Position numbers and translations under genes: made by a program. From Pseudomonadota bacterium (GTDB taxonomy: Bacteria; Pseudomonadota; Alphaproteobacteria; Acetobacterales; Acetobacteraceae), in contig JAKBCB010000008.1 in NCBI GenBank assembly GCA_021808185.1, forward strand, positions 1 to 22,516: a stretch of 22,516 nt of DNA, written 5' to 3'. Below the pieces are notes generated by a model that was not told the DNA's origin, searched no databases, and was given only the letters and a program-made list of their open reading frames with translations. Of this stretch, positions 14,652-22,452 are shown piece by piece. The stretch's first letter is position 1. Each line of letters starts with the position of its first letter.

Positions 14652-16262
14652 TCAGCCGACCTTGGTGATCGCCCATTTCACATGCTGCGGCCCGTCCGCC
14701 AGGCTCGACAGCACCACCTGCTCGGAGCGGCGCAACTGCGCGCCGCCGAGATAGATGCTCTCCTCCAGCGCGACCGCCGCGCCATCGGCGCGCAACTGCC
14801 AGCCGGTGCCGGAGGGCAGGCGCAGCAGCACTGTCTCGCCATCTTGCAGGACGCTTGCGACCACGTCCGGGTGCAGATGGAACCGCACGGCAAAGGCGTG
14901 CGGGTCGGCCGTGTCCGCGACCGGCTCCACAACGTCCTCGCCGCGAATGTCCTCGCCGCTCTCGCTCATATACAGCCGGCGGCGATGGATCGCGCCGAAC
15001 GGGCGGCGATAGCCGTCGTGGCTGGCTTCCAGCCAATGCGCGCCGTTGGCCTCCTGGCGCTGCACCTCCACCACCTCCGGCCGGCGGCCCAGCCCGTCCG
15101 GGCGGAGTTCGGAGGACGAGGTGTCGGCGATCACCAGGGTGGAGTGCGCGGCGGTGGCGCGCGTGGCGTCGCGCCATTCGGGGCCGGCGGCCGGCGCCGC
15201 GCCGACATTGACGATCATGCGGTCGCGCCCGACCGACAGCTCGAACGACAGCGTGCCGGCGTGGGCGAAGCGGTCGATCTTCGGCGGCGGCGGCGCGCCG
15301 GTATCGACGATCAGCACGCTGCGCCCGGCTTGCAGGCGATGGAACCCGCCATCGGTCAGCGCCGTCGGCGCCCGCCCGGCGCGGCCGGCCTGGGTCAGCA
15401 CCAGGTCGATCAGCGCGCCGTTGTCTTCCTTGCTGCCGTTGAACAGCGCGAGCCCCAGGTCGCCGTGGCGCAGCGCGCGCAGCGCCGGGGCCATCCGCTC
15501 GATGGCGTTGGCCAGCGCCGTGGGCGGCTGCGCCTGGGCGGCCTGCAACAAGGCGCGGATTTCGGTCAGATCCTGCAACGCGCCGAGCAGTTGCGCCGGG
15601 CTGCGCTCGCAATGGCAGCCATCGGGGAGGATCTGGCGTGCGATCTCCTGCGGCAGCACCCGCAGCGCGCGGGTCAGGAACGCCGCGTGTTCGGGCAAGG
15701 CGACCGCCGCCGCGATCAGGCCCTTGAGCGCGGTCAAGGCCCGCGCGTCCAGTTCCTCGGTCGGCAATGCCGCGGCGAGGCCGCGCGCGTCGGCCACCAG
15801 CCGCGCCATCAGGCGCTGGCGGAAACCGTCGTCCGCGCTGGCGGCGAAGAAGTCGTAATGGCCGAGCCACGCCGCGATGCGCGCGCCGGCCACGTCCGGC
15901 CGCTCGGCCAGCGGTTCCAGCGCGGGGGCCGCGATCCATTCCTGCACCAGCGCGCGGGCGCGCATGCGCGCGCCGTCGGTGCCCAGCGCGCGCAGGTCGC
16001 GCAGCCAGGTGAAGCCGTGCGCGCAACTGCGCAGCAGGTCCGAGCCCGCGACTTCGGCGAATCCGCCCGGCTTGAGCACGCCGACCGTGCCGCCGAGTTC
16101 CAGCTCGCCCTTGAGCAGGTTCGCACCCCGGTTCGGGTCGCCGGGCCACAGGTCGCGCACCGGCAGCGCCGGCGCGTCGGGAATGCGCGCCATCCGCAGG
16201 CTCGGCATCCGGGCCAGCCTGCGCCGCGCGTCGCGCATCCAGCGGGTCGGGTCCATGGCCAT
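14652..16262 (-). CDS. Heparinase II/III-family protein
   Basis: A 536-residue protein of the heparinase II/III-like polysaccharide lyase family. It has an N-terminal alpha-helical toroid (about 40-260), including WLRDLRAL and GHYDFFA, and a C-terminal beta-sandwich domain (about 300-520) with FNGSKEDNG at 274-282, AHAGTLSFE at 333-341 and AAHSTLVIADT at 371-381. DGCHCERSPA around 214-223 corresponds to the DGxHxxRxP element of the family. There is no signal peptide, so it may act in the cytoplasm or the motif-bearing domain may have another role; bacterial members of this alphaproteobacterial type are not well characterised. The start ATG 16262 shares a base with the rpe stop (TGATG), showing translational coupling. 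An internal ATG two codons on is equally possible. Lyase activity and substrate are inferred from family only. Confidence 0.85.
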   Translation of the reverse strand: MAMDPTRWMRDARRRLARMPSLRMARIPDAPALPVRDLWPGDPNRGANLLKGELELGGTVGVLKPGGFAEVAGSDLLRSCAHGFTWLRDLRALGTDGARMRARALVQEWIAAPALEPLAERPDVAGARIAAWLGHYDFFAASADDGFRQRLMARLVADARGLAAALPTEELDARALTALKGLIAAAVALPEHAAFLTRALRVLPQEIARQILPDGCHCERSPAQLLGALQDLTEIRALLQAAQAQPPTALANAIERMAPALRALRHGDLGLALFNGSKEDNGALIDLVLTQAGRAGRAPTALTDGGFHRLQAGRSVLIVDTGAPPPPKIDRFAHAGTLSFELSVGRDRMIVNVGAAPAAGPEWRDATRATAAHSTLVIADTSSSELRPDGLGRRPEVVEVQRQEANGAHWLEASHDGYRRPFGAIHRRRLYMSESGEDIRGEDVVEPVADTADPHAFAVRFHLHPDVVASVLQDGETVLLRLPSGTGWQLRADGAAVALEESIYLGGAQLRRSEQVVLSSLADGPQHVKWAITKVG

Positions 16263-16936
16263 CACAGCTGCGTCCCGCGCAGCGCCGCGATGGCGGCGGC
16301 GTAGTCGGGCGTGGCGAAAATCGCGGTGCCCGCGACCAGCGTGTCCGCCCCGGCCGCCAGCGCGCGCCCCGCCGTCCCGGGCGCGATGCCGCCATCGACC
16401 TGGAGCGCGATGTCCCGTCCCGTCGCGTCGATCATGCGCCGCACCTGCGCGATCTTCGCCAGTTGGCTGTCGAGAAAGGACTGCCCGCCGAATCCGGGAT
16501 TGACCGTCATCACCAGCACCAGATCGACCATGTCGAGCACGCAGGCCAGCGCCTCGGCGGGCGTGGCCGGGTTCAGCGCGACCCCCGGCTGCTTGCCGAG
16601 GGCGCGAATGGTTTGCAGCGAGCGGTGCAGGTGCGGCCCGGCCTCGGCGTGCACGGTGATGCGGTCCGCCCCCGCCTCGGCGAAGGCCGCGAGGTACGGA
16701 TCGGCCGGGGCGATCATCAGATGCGCGTCGAACGGCAGGCGCGAATGCGGGCGCAGCGCCTTCACCACGAACGGGCCGAAGCTGATGTTGGGCACGAAAT
16801 GCCCGTCCATCACATCGAGGTGCAGCCAGTCCGCGCCGGCGGCGGCGACGGCGTCGATGTCTTCGCGCAGCCGAGAGAAATCGGCCGCCAGAATGCTGGG
16901 CGCGACGCGGATCCGCCGCTCCGGGGGCATGGTCAT
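16262..16936 (-). CDS. rpe: Ribulose-phosphate 3-epimerase
   Basis: Interconverts D-ribulose 5-phosphate and D-xylulose 5-phosphate in the pentose phosphate pathway; cytosolic TIM barrel. The product is 224 residues, normal length. Metal and catalytic residues: APSILAADF at 12-20, His39, Asp41 and Asp44 in LHLDVMDGHF, His72 in AHLM, MTVNPGFGGQSF in the middle of the barrel, and the catalytic Asp in QVDGGI. The start at 16936 has a second ATG two codons later that is equally plausible; neither has a strong ribosome-binding site. It lies 47 bases after the methyltransferase stop and overlaps the heparinase-like gene by one base. Its place between RNA-methyltransferase and glycan genes is typical of mixed housekeeping operons in this group, as far as I recall. 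Confidence 0.97.
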   Translation of the reverse strand: MTMPPERRIRVAPSILAADFSRLREDIDAVAAAGADWLHLDVMDGHFVPNISFGPFVVKALRPHSRLPFDAHLMIAPADPYLAAFAEAGADRITVHAEAGPHLHRSLQTIRALGKQPGVALNPATPAEALACVLDMVDLVLVMTVNPGFGGQSFLDSQLAKIAQVRRMIDATGRDIALQVDGGIAPGTAGRALAAGADTLVAGTAIFATPDYAAAIAALRGTQL

Positions 16937-16983
16937 CCGCCGGTTCTAGCCGCGCGACTCCACGCGGCACAAGCGATACCGGG

Positions 16984-17898
16984 TCAGGCCGCCGGCCGTG
17001 GCCGCTGCCACCAGAAGGTCAGTTCGTGCTTGTTGTGATACAGATGCACGAGCTGGCCGCCCGGAATGGCGGCGAAGGCGGCGGCGGCCTCGTGGTCGGT
17101 GGCACCCTGGAATTTCACCGTGCAGACGATGTGCCGCGCGAGGCCCGAGGCAATCCAGCGTTGCACCAGCGCCAGCAGCCGGTCCGGATAGGCCACGACA
17201 TCGCAGACCAGCCAATCGACTGGCTCGGGTGCAATGGCAAAGGCGCTGCCGTCGCGCCATGTGACGCCCGGCATCGCGGCCACGCGCTCGGCGAGCGGTG
17301 CTTTGTCCACCGACGTCACCTTGGCACCGAGGCTGGCAAGAACAAAAGTCCAGCCGCCGGGGGCGGCGCCGAGGTCGAGGCAGGTTTCTCCCGGCTGCGG
17401 CCAGGCGCCGAGACGGGTCAGTGCCTCCCACAGTTTCAGGTAGGCGCGGCTGGGCGGGCCGATATGGTCCTCGATGAAGTGGCACTCGCCGTTGACGAAG
17501 GGGCTGGTCTTGTCCGGGCTTGCCAGCATCCGGTCCTGCGCGACCAGGGTCCAGGCGCCGAGATGCGAGGCGGGGGCCGGTTCGGGGAACACCAGCGGGC
17601 GCGCCTTCACCGGCGGCAGGCGCTCGGCGATCAGCGCCGTGCGGCGATGGTGGCCGGTGGCATAGGCCGACCAGTTGCGCTGCATGGCGCGCAAGGCGTC
17701 GGCGCCCGCCTTCACCGAGGGAACCTCGATCTCCCGCGGAGCGGTCCAGACATCGAGCGCCCAGGCGCAGGCCACCGGCGGGTCCGGCGACAGCGCGAGC
17801 CTGCCGTGCCAGATCTCGATCGTCGCCCCAGCCCGCGCGAGTTCTTCGGCCAAGACGGGTTCCAGCCCCTCCGGCGCCAGATACGCCGCCCGGATCAT
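16984..17898 (-). CDS. RlmM/FtsJ-type SAM-dependent rRNA 2'-O-methyltransferase
   Basis: Probable RNA 2'-O-ribose methyltransferase related to RlmM, which modifies C2498 of 23S rRNA in E. coli. The product is 304 residues, against 366 for E. coli RlmM. The Rossmann domain has the SAM-binding loop DLGAAPGGWTF at 175-185. The K-D-K-E tetrad of 2'-O-methyltransferases is complete: Lys155 in YLKLWEA, Asp233 in CDVVAYPD, Lys262 in TVKFQG and Glu292 in NKHELTFWW. The N-terminal 100 residues are short and I cannot recognise a full THUMP domain. The start ATG 17898 overlaps the DUF423 gene stop (ATGA, four bases), so the two are coupled. Function as an RNA methyltransferase is well supported; the exact target is inferred. 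Confidence 0.88.
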   Translation of the reverse strand: MIRAAYLAPEGLEPVLAEELARAGATIEIWHGRLALSPDPPVACAWALDVWTAPREIEVPSVKAGADALRAMQRNWSAYATGHHRRTALIAERLPPVKARPLVFPEPAPASHLGAWTLVAQDRMLASPDKTSPFVNGECHFIEDHIGPPSRAYLKLWEALTRLGAWPQPGETCLDLGAAPGGWTFVLASLGAKVTSVDKAPLAERVAAMPGVTWRDGSAFAIAPEPVDWLVCDVVAYPDRLLALVQRWIASGLARHIVCTVKFQGATDHEAAAAFAAIPGGQLVHLYHNKHELTFWWQRPRPAA

Positions 17899-18266
17899 CG
17901 CCCGGGGCGGAGCGCGGACAGGCCCAGCAGCGCCCAGCCGAGCATCAGCAGCATCCCGCCGGTCGGTGCCAGCGGCCCCGCGTGCAGTCCGGTGAAGGCG
18001 AGCGTGTACACGGCGCCGCAGAACGCCAGCAGCCCGAGCACGAACGCGGCCCCCGCCAGATGCGCGAGCAGGCCGCCGCGCGCCGCCCACAGCCCGGTGC
18101 CGAGCAGCGCGAGCGCGTGCCAGCCCTGCATGTCCACGGCGCTGTGCGCCACCTGCCGCGCCGCGTCGTCCGCCATCGCGTGCGTCGTCACCGCCGCCAT
18201 CGCCACCGCCAAAAGCCCGGCGAGCGCGCCGAGACCGATCCAGAGCCGTGCCATGCTGTCTTTCAT
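17895..18266 (-). CDS. DUF423 family small membrane protein
   Basis: An integral membrane protein of 123 residues with about four hydrophobic helices and the DUF423 (YgdD-like) pattern: WIGLGALAGLLAV near the start, THAM, then QGWHALALLGTGL, a GAAFVLGLLAFCGAVYTL helix and APTGGMLLMLGW. The role of DUF423 proteins is unknown. Start choice is open: ATG 18266 is used, ATG 18254 (MARLWIG) would shorten it by four residues, and the open frame back to 18302 adds a basic stretch unlike the family. First gene of the minus-strand run; its stop overlaps the methyltransferase start by four bases. Divergent from the proline iminopeptidase gene. Confidence 0.85.
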   Translation of the reverse strand: MKDSMARLWIGLGALAGLLAVAMAAVTTHAMADDAARQVAHSAVDMQGWHALALLGTGLWAARGGLLAHLAGAAFVLGLLAFCGAVYTLAFTGLHAGPLAPTGGMLLMLGWALLGLSALRPGR

Positions 18267-18361
18267 GCATCGCAACCTATCGCCGGGCCGCCGCGACGCC
18301 AAACGGGGACGATTCCCGCCGTGCCAGGGAACCCCCCTGTTCCGCCGACGCCACCGGCCGG

Positions 18362-18369
18362 TATAGAAT
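18362..18369 (+). promoter_or_regulatory. candidate -10 box for the iminopeptidase gene (leaderless)
   Basis: TATAGAAT at 18362-18369 is the only AT-rich patch in the 110-bp divergent gap. TAGAAT ends 7 bases before ATG 18377 and no Shine-Dalgarno lies between, which suggests transcription may begin at or next to the start codon. No convincing -35 box is visible. Confidence 0.35.
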
Positions 18370-18376
18370 TCCCTCC

Positions 18377-19339
18377 ATGCCCCGTGGCGACCTGTTTCCC
18401 GAGATCGGCCCGTTCGAGACCGGCTACCTGCCGCTCACCGCCGGGCACGTCATGTACTGGGAACAGGTTGGCAACCCGCGCGGCGCGCCGGTGCTGTTCC
18501 TGCATGGCGGGCCGGGCGCCGGCGCCGGGGCGGTGCATCGGCGGTTCTTCGACCCGTCGTACTGGCGCGTCGTCATCTTCGACCAGCGCGGCGCCGGCCG
18601 TTCCCGCCCGCTCGGCAGCCTTGAGGCCAACACCACCCCCGACCTGATCGACGACATCGAGACGCTGCGCCGCCATCTCGGCATCGACAAATGGCTGCTG
18701 TTCGGCGGCTCCTGGGGCTCGACCCTTGCCCTCGCCTACGCCCAGGCCTACCCGGAGCGGGTGGTCGGCTGCGTGCTGCGCGGGGTGTTCCTTGGCCGCA
18801 AGGAGGAAGTGGAGTGGTTCCTCCACGGTCTCGGCATCCTGTTCCCGGACGCGCACGCGGCCTTCGTGAGCTTTCTGCCGGAGGCGGAGCGCGGCGAGAT
18901 CCTCCGCTCCTACCTGCGCCGGCTGACCGACCCGGACCCCGCGGTGCACATGCCGGCGGCGCGCGCGTGGTCGGTGTACGAGGGCTCGTGCAGCACGCTG
19001 CTGCCGAGCCCGGACAGCGTGTCGTCCTTCGCGCAGGACCGCACGGCGCTGGGGCTGGCGCGGATCGAGGCGCATTACTTCGCCAACGACCTGTTCCTGC
19101 CGCCCGAAGCAACCGAGGGCGGGCTGCTCGGCCGCATGCCTCGCATCGCCCACATCCCGGCCGAGGTGGTGCAGGGCCGCTACGATGTGATCTGCCCCGC
19201 GCGCACCGCCTTCGCGCTGGCCGCCGCCTGGCCGTCGGCGCGCCTGACCATCGTGCCCGACGCCGGGCACTCGGCGCTGGAGCCGGGCGTGCGACGCGCG
19301 CTGGTCGCGGGCGTGGAGCGGTTCCGGTACGGGCGGTAG
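18377..19339 (+). CDS. pip: Proline iminopeptidase (S33, alpha/beta hydrolase)
   Basis: Removes N-terminal proline from peptides; cytosolic serine peptidase. The product is 320 residues, typical of bacterial Pip. Features in order: oxyanion motif HGGPGAG at 43-49, FDQRGAGRSRP at 68-78, nucleophile Ser112 in GGSWGS, and the acid and base of the triad at Asp270 (GRYDVICP) and His298 (AGHSALE). ATG 18377 gives the standard N-terminus (LFPEIGPFETGYLPL); the frame open upstream to 18248 is not protein-like. No Shine-Dalgarno precedes the start, but a TATAGAAT box does, so the mRNA may be leaderless. The YccF-type gene begins 8 bases after the stop and is probably cotranscribed. Confidence 0.96.
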   Translation: MPRGDLFPEIGPFETGYLPLTAGHVMYWEQVGNPRGAPVLFLHGGPGAGAGAVHRRFFDPSYWRVVIFDQRGAGRSRPLGSLEANTTPDLIDDIETLRRHLGIDKWLLFGGSWGSTLALAYAQAYPERVVGCVLRGVFLGRKEEVEWFLHGLGILFPDAHAAFVSFLPEAERGEILRSYLRRLTDPDPAVHMPAARAWSVYEGSCSTLLPSPDSVSSFAQDRTALGLARIEAHYFANDLFLPPEATEGGLLGRMPRIAHIPAEVVQGRYDVICPARTAFALAAAWPSARLTIVPDAGHSALEPGVRRALVAGVERFRYGR

Positions 19340-19347
19340 AGCGACCC

Positions 19348-19773
19348 ATGCGCCTGATCCTGAACGTGCTGTGGATCGTGACCGGCGGGGTCTGGATGGC
19401 GGTGGCGTGGCTGGTGGCCGCCGTGCTGCTGGCGGTGACGATCGTCGGCCTGCCCTGGGCCGCCGCCGCGCTGCGAATCGCGGCCTACTCGCTGTTGCCG
19501 TTCGGCTACAAAGCGATCCCGCGCGCCGACCTGACCGGAGGCGGCGGGCTTTCCTCCGGCCCTCTCGGGCTTCTCGGCAATCTGATCTGGTTCGTGCTGG
19601 CCGGTTGGTGGCTGATGCTGGGCCATCTGCTGGCCGCGCTGCTGCTGGCCTGCACCATCATCGGCATCCCGTTCGCCTGGGCGCATCTGAAACTGGCGGG
19701 TCTGGCCGCGTGGCCGATCGGCAAGATCATCGTGCCGACCGAGGTGGCCGACGCGAGATGGCGCCACACTTAA
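19348..19773 (+). CDS. YccF-family inner-membrane protein
   Basis: A 141-residue membrane protein with two copies of the YccF domain. The first (about 3-50) contains LNVLWIVTGGVWMA and TIVGLPWAAAALRIA; the second (about 75-130) contains GNLIWFVLAGWWLML and TIIGIPFAWAHLKLA. A short loop with SLLPFGYKAIPR separates them. The repeated TIxGxP element and the LNxLW opening define the family, whose role is unknown. It starts 8 bases after the pip stop, so it is likely expressed with it. The opposite-strand reading frames here are shadows. Confidence 0.88.
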   Translation: MRLILNVLWIVTGGVWMAVAWLVAAVLLAVTIVGLPWAAAALRIAAYSLLPFGYKAIPRADLTGGGGLSSGPLGLLGNLIWFVLAGWWLMLGHLLAALLLACTIIGIPFAWAHLKLAGLAAWPIGKIIVPTEVADARWRHT

Positions 19774-19843
19774 GCGCGCCGCATTGACGCCGCCGCGCCG
19801 GACGCCTTCGATGCGCCCCTCACAAGGCGCGGGGGTGCGGCCG

Positions 19844-20743
19844 ATGAAGGTAGCTGTGATCGGCTTGGGCTCGATGGGCATGGGCGCGGCCCAGAACCTG
19901 CTGAAAAAAGGGCACGAGGTCGTTGGCGTCGAGCCGCGCGAGGCCGTCCGGGCCGCCTTCGTGGCCGAGGGGGGCGCGGCTGTCGCCCGCCCGTCCGGCC
20001 TGCCCGCGGGGCTGGAGGCGGTGGTGGTCTTCGTGGTCAACGCCGCCCAGACCACCGATGTGCTGTTCGGCGCGGACGGCTGCGCGGGGCTGCTGCCGCA
20101 AGGTGCGGTGGTGCTGTGCTGCACCACCGTCGCCCCCGAATTCGCCCGCGCGCTGGAGACGAAACTGGCCGAACACGGCCTGATGCTGCTCGATGCCCCG
20201 GTCTCCGGCGGCGCGGGGGCGGCGCGTGGCGGCACCATGACGGTGATGGCATCCGGGTCCGAAGCCGCATTCGCGAAGGCGCAGCCGGTGCTGGACGCGG
20301 TGGCGGGCAAGGTATGGCGCCTGGGCGAGGCGGCGGGCGTCGGCAGCACGGTCAAGATGGTGAACCAGTTGCTCGCGGGCGTTCACATTGCCACCGCCGC
20401 CGAGGCCATCGCGCTCGGCATCCGCGCCGGCGCCGATCCGCAAACGCTGTACGATGTCATTACCACATCCGCCGGCAATTCCTGGATGTTCCAGAACCGC
20501 GTGCCGCACATCCTGGCCGGCGACGACACCCCGCTCTCGGCGGTGAACATCTTCGTCAAGGATCTGGGCATCGTGCTGGATCAGGCGCGCGCGCTGAGCT
20601 TCCCGCTGCCGATGGCCTCCGCCGCGCATCAGCTTTTCCTGGGCGCCGCCGCCGCCGGGCACGGGCCGAAGGACGATGCCTTCGTGATCCGCGTCTGGGA
20701 GGCGCTGGCCGGCATCAAGCTTCCGACCAAGGCGGGCGAATGA
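19844..20743 (+). CDS. LtnD-like beta-hydroxyacid dehydrogenase
   Basis: NAD(P)-dependent dehydrogenase of the 3-hydroxyisobutyrate dehydrogenase family, 299 residues. Features: cofactor motif GLGSMG at 7-12, substrate loop DAPVSGGAGAARGG at 117-130 and catalytic Lys171 in GSTVKMVNQLLAGVH. This last motif, GNSWMFQNR and the SAVNIFVKDLGIV segment closely resemble L-threonate 2-dehydrogenase (LtnD). A GarR-type tartronate-semialdehyde reductase from aldarate breakdown is the alternative. ATG 19844 gives the usual short N-terminus directly before the Rossmann strand, preceded by GGGGGTG; upstream in-frame ATG 19811 would add eleven unconserved residues. The stop overlaps the lactonase start (ATGA), so it is first in a three-gene catabolic operon. 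No typical partners of the threonate pathway (LtnK, LtnI) are in the window. Confidence 0.87.
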   Translation: MKVAVIGLGSMGMGAAQNLLKKGHEVVGVEPREAVRAAFVAEGGAAVARPSGLPAGLEAVVVFVVNAAQTTDVLFGADGCAGLLPQGAVVLCCTTVAPEFARALETKLAEHGLMLLDAPVSGGAGAARGGTMTVMASGSEAAFAKAQPVLDAVAGKVWRLGEAAGVGSTVKMVNQLLAGVHIATAAEAIALGIRAGADPQTLYDVITTSAGNSWMFQNRVPHILAGDDTPLSAVNIFVKDLGIVLDQARALSFPLPMASAAHQLFLGAAAAGHGPKDDAFVIRVWEALAGIKLPTKAGE

Positions 20744-21606
20744 ACGTCGAACTCGCCTGGGACATCCGCTGCGAGACCGGCGAAAGCTGCGTCTGGGACG
20801 CGCGGCGGCGGAGAATCCTGTTCTGCGACATCCCGGCCGGGCGCATCCATGCCTATGGCGTGGATGACGGTGCCCGACGCAGCTGGGATTTTTCCGAGCT
20901 TGTCGCCAGCTTCGGCCTCTGCCGCTCCGGCCGCTGGGTGGTGGCGCTGCGCGACCGCGTGGTGCTGTTCGACCCCGAGAGCGGTGCGCGAGCCGACCTC
21001 GCCGGGCCGCTCGGCCAGCCGGACAACGTGCGGCTGAACGACGGCAAGGTGGGACCGGACGGGTGTTTCTGGGTCGGCGGCCTGGATCGCAACCGGCCGA
21101 AAACGGCGGATGGCGCGTTGTGGCGCATCACGCCGGACGGCCGCGCCGAGCGCAAGGCGGACGGCTACATGACGGCCAACGGCCTCGCCTGGTCGCCGGA
21201 CGGGCGGGCGATGTTCCATGCCGACACGCGGCACGGGCGGCTCGACCTCTGGGATTTCGATCCCGCGAGCGGCGCCATCGCCAACCGCCGCGCGCTTGTC
21301 ACCCTCACCGACGCGCAAGGCCGGCCGGACGGCGGGGCGACGGACGCCGAGGGCAATTACTGGTCCGCCGGCGTCTCCGCCAACGCGCTCAACCGGATCG
21401 CGCCGGACGGCACGCTGCTCGGGCGGGTCGTGCTGCCGGTGCCGGGGCCGACCATGCCGTGCTTCGCGGAAGGCTGGATCTACGTGACCACGCTGCGCGA
21501 GGGGCGCAACGCCGCCCAGCTTGAAGCCAACCCGACCATGGGCGGCCTGTTCCGCCTGCGCGCCCCGGTGGCGGGCGCGCCCGTCGCCTTGTTCGCCGAC
21601 ATTTAG
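20740..21606 (+). CDS. SMP-30/gluconolactonase-family lactonase
   Basis: Six-bladed beta-propeller sugar lactonase, 288 residues, cytosolic. Metal-site and substrate elements: Glu15 in GESCVWD, the segment QPDNVRLNDGKVGPDG with its conserved RLND, Asn in TANGLAWSPDG and Asp in PDGGATDAEGNYW, all in family order. Such enzymes open sugar-acid lactones. Downstream of a uronate dehydrogenase the expected substrate is the glucaro- or galactaro-lactone that Udh makes, as in the SMP-30-type uronate lactonases (UxuL). The start overlaps the upstream gene by four bases, and udh follows after 10 bases. Arabinono- or gluconolactone cannot be excluded from sequence. Confidence 0.9.
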   Translation: MNVELAWDIRCETGESCVWDARRRRILFCDIPAGRIHAYGVDDGARRSWDFSELVASFGLCRSGRWVVALRDRVVLFDPESGARADLAGPLGQPDNVRLNDGKVGPDGCFWVGGLDRNRPKTADGALWRITPDGRAERKADGYMTANGLAWSPDGRAMFHADTRHGRLDLWDFDPASGAIANRRALVTLTDAQGRPDGGATDAEGNYWSAGVSANALNRIAPDGTLLGRVVLPVPGPTMPCFAEGWIYVTTLREGRNAAQLEANPTMGGLFRLRAPVAGAPVALFADI

Positions 21607-21616
21607 GGAGACTTCC

Positions 21617-22447
21617 ATGACCGAGACGCCGCAAAAGCCCGTGCTGCTCACTGGCGCCTCCGGCAACCTGGGACGGCAGCTGACCACCTATCTGGCCGCG
21701 CGCGGCTGGAACCTGCGGCTGACCGATATCGCGCCGTTCCCCGGCACGGTCCCCGCCGGCTGCACCTTCACCCGCGCCGATCTGAGCAACGGCGTGGACA
21801 TCCTGCGGCTCGCCGAAGGCTGCGGCATGATCCTGCATTTCGGCGGCGTCTCGGTGGAGCGGCCGTTCGACGAAGTGATCGGCCCGAATATCCGGGGCCT
21901 GTATCACATCTACGAGGCCGCGCGGCGCGAGGGCGCGCGCGTGCTGTTCGCCAGTTCCAACCACGCCATCGGCTTCCACGAGCGCGCGGAACCACTGAAC
22001 GACGACTGCCAGTTGCTGCCGGACGGGTATTACGGGCTGTCCAAGGCGTATGGCGAGCTGATGGGCCGGATGTACTGGTTCAAACACGGCGTCGAGAGCG
22101 TCTCGGTCCGCATCGGCTCCTGCTTCCCGGAACCGACCGAGGAGCGGATGCTCTCCACCTGGCTGTCCTATGCCGATCTGTGCCGCCTGTGCGAGCGGGC
22201 GACGCTGGCCGACAGCACCGGCTGCATCGTGCTGTGGGGCGCCTCGGCCAACGCGCGCACGTTCTGGCGCGGCGACGCGCGGGAAAAGATCGGCTGGCTG
22301 CCGCAGGACAGCGCCGACATCTACGCCGGCCAGTTGCTCGGCAAGACCAGCGGCGACCCGGTGATCGAGCTGTACCAGGGCGGCGGCTACACCCGCATCG
22401 AGTATTCGCGCGCGGCCCCGCCGCCGGGGCGGCTGTTCGCCGGCTGA
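21617..22447 (+). CDS. udh: NAD-dependent uronate dehydrogenase
   Basis: Oxidises D-galacturonate or D-glucuronate to the aldaro-lactone with NAD+. A short-chain/epimerase-type protein of 276 residues. The cofactor loop GASGNLGR is at 13-20. HFGGVSVERPF (74-84), SSNHAIGFHER (113-123) and the catalytic Tyr139/Lys143 pair in DGYYGLSKAYGE are the signatures of Udh from Agrobacterium and Pseudomonas, as is RIGSCFPEP at 165-173. AGGGAG at 21605-21610 lies six bases before the ATG. Last gene of the operon visible here; a hairpin follows the stop. Together with the lactonase it makes the aldarate-producing branch of hexuronate catabolism. A dehydratase and transporter would be expected nearby but lie outside the window if present. 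Confidence 0.92.
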   Translation: MTETPQKPVLLTGASGNLGRQLTTYLAARGWNLRLTDIAPFPGTVPAGCTFTRADLSNGVDILRLAEGCGMILHFGGVSVERPFDEVIGPNIRGLYHIYEAARREGARVLFASSNHAIGFHERAEPLNDDCQLLPDGYYGLSKAYGELMGRMYWFKHGVESVSVRIGSCFPEPTEERMLSTWLSYADLCRLCERATLADSTGCIVLWGASANARTFWRGDAREKIGWLPQDSADIYAGQLLGKTSGDPVIELYQGGGYTRIEYSRAAPPPGRLFAG

Positions 22448-22452
22448 GGGCT

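Noticed and set aside
11924..14668. 914-codon plus-strand open frame across purH and the glycosyltransferase
   Set aside because: It is antisense to two genes with complete family motifs and has shadow-type composition.
13532..16262. Heparinase-like plus glycosyltransferase pair as a new defence or glycan system
   Set aside because: Both belong to common families, have no defence-associated partners, and sit in a housekeeping run. I kept it only as a gene-order observation.
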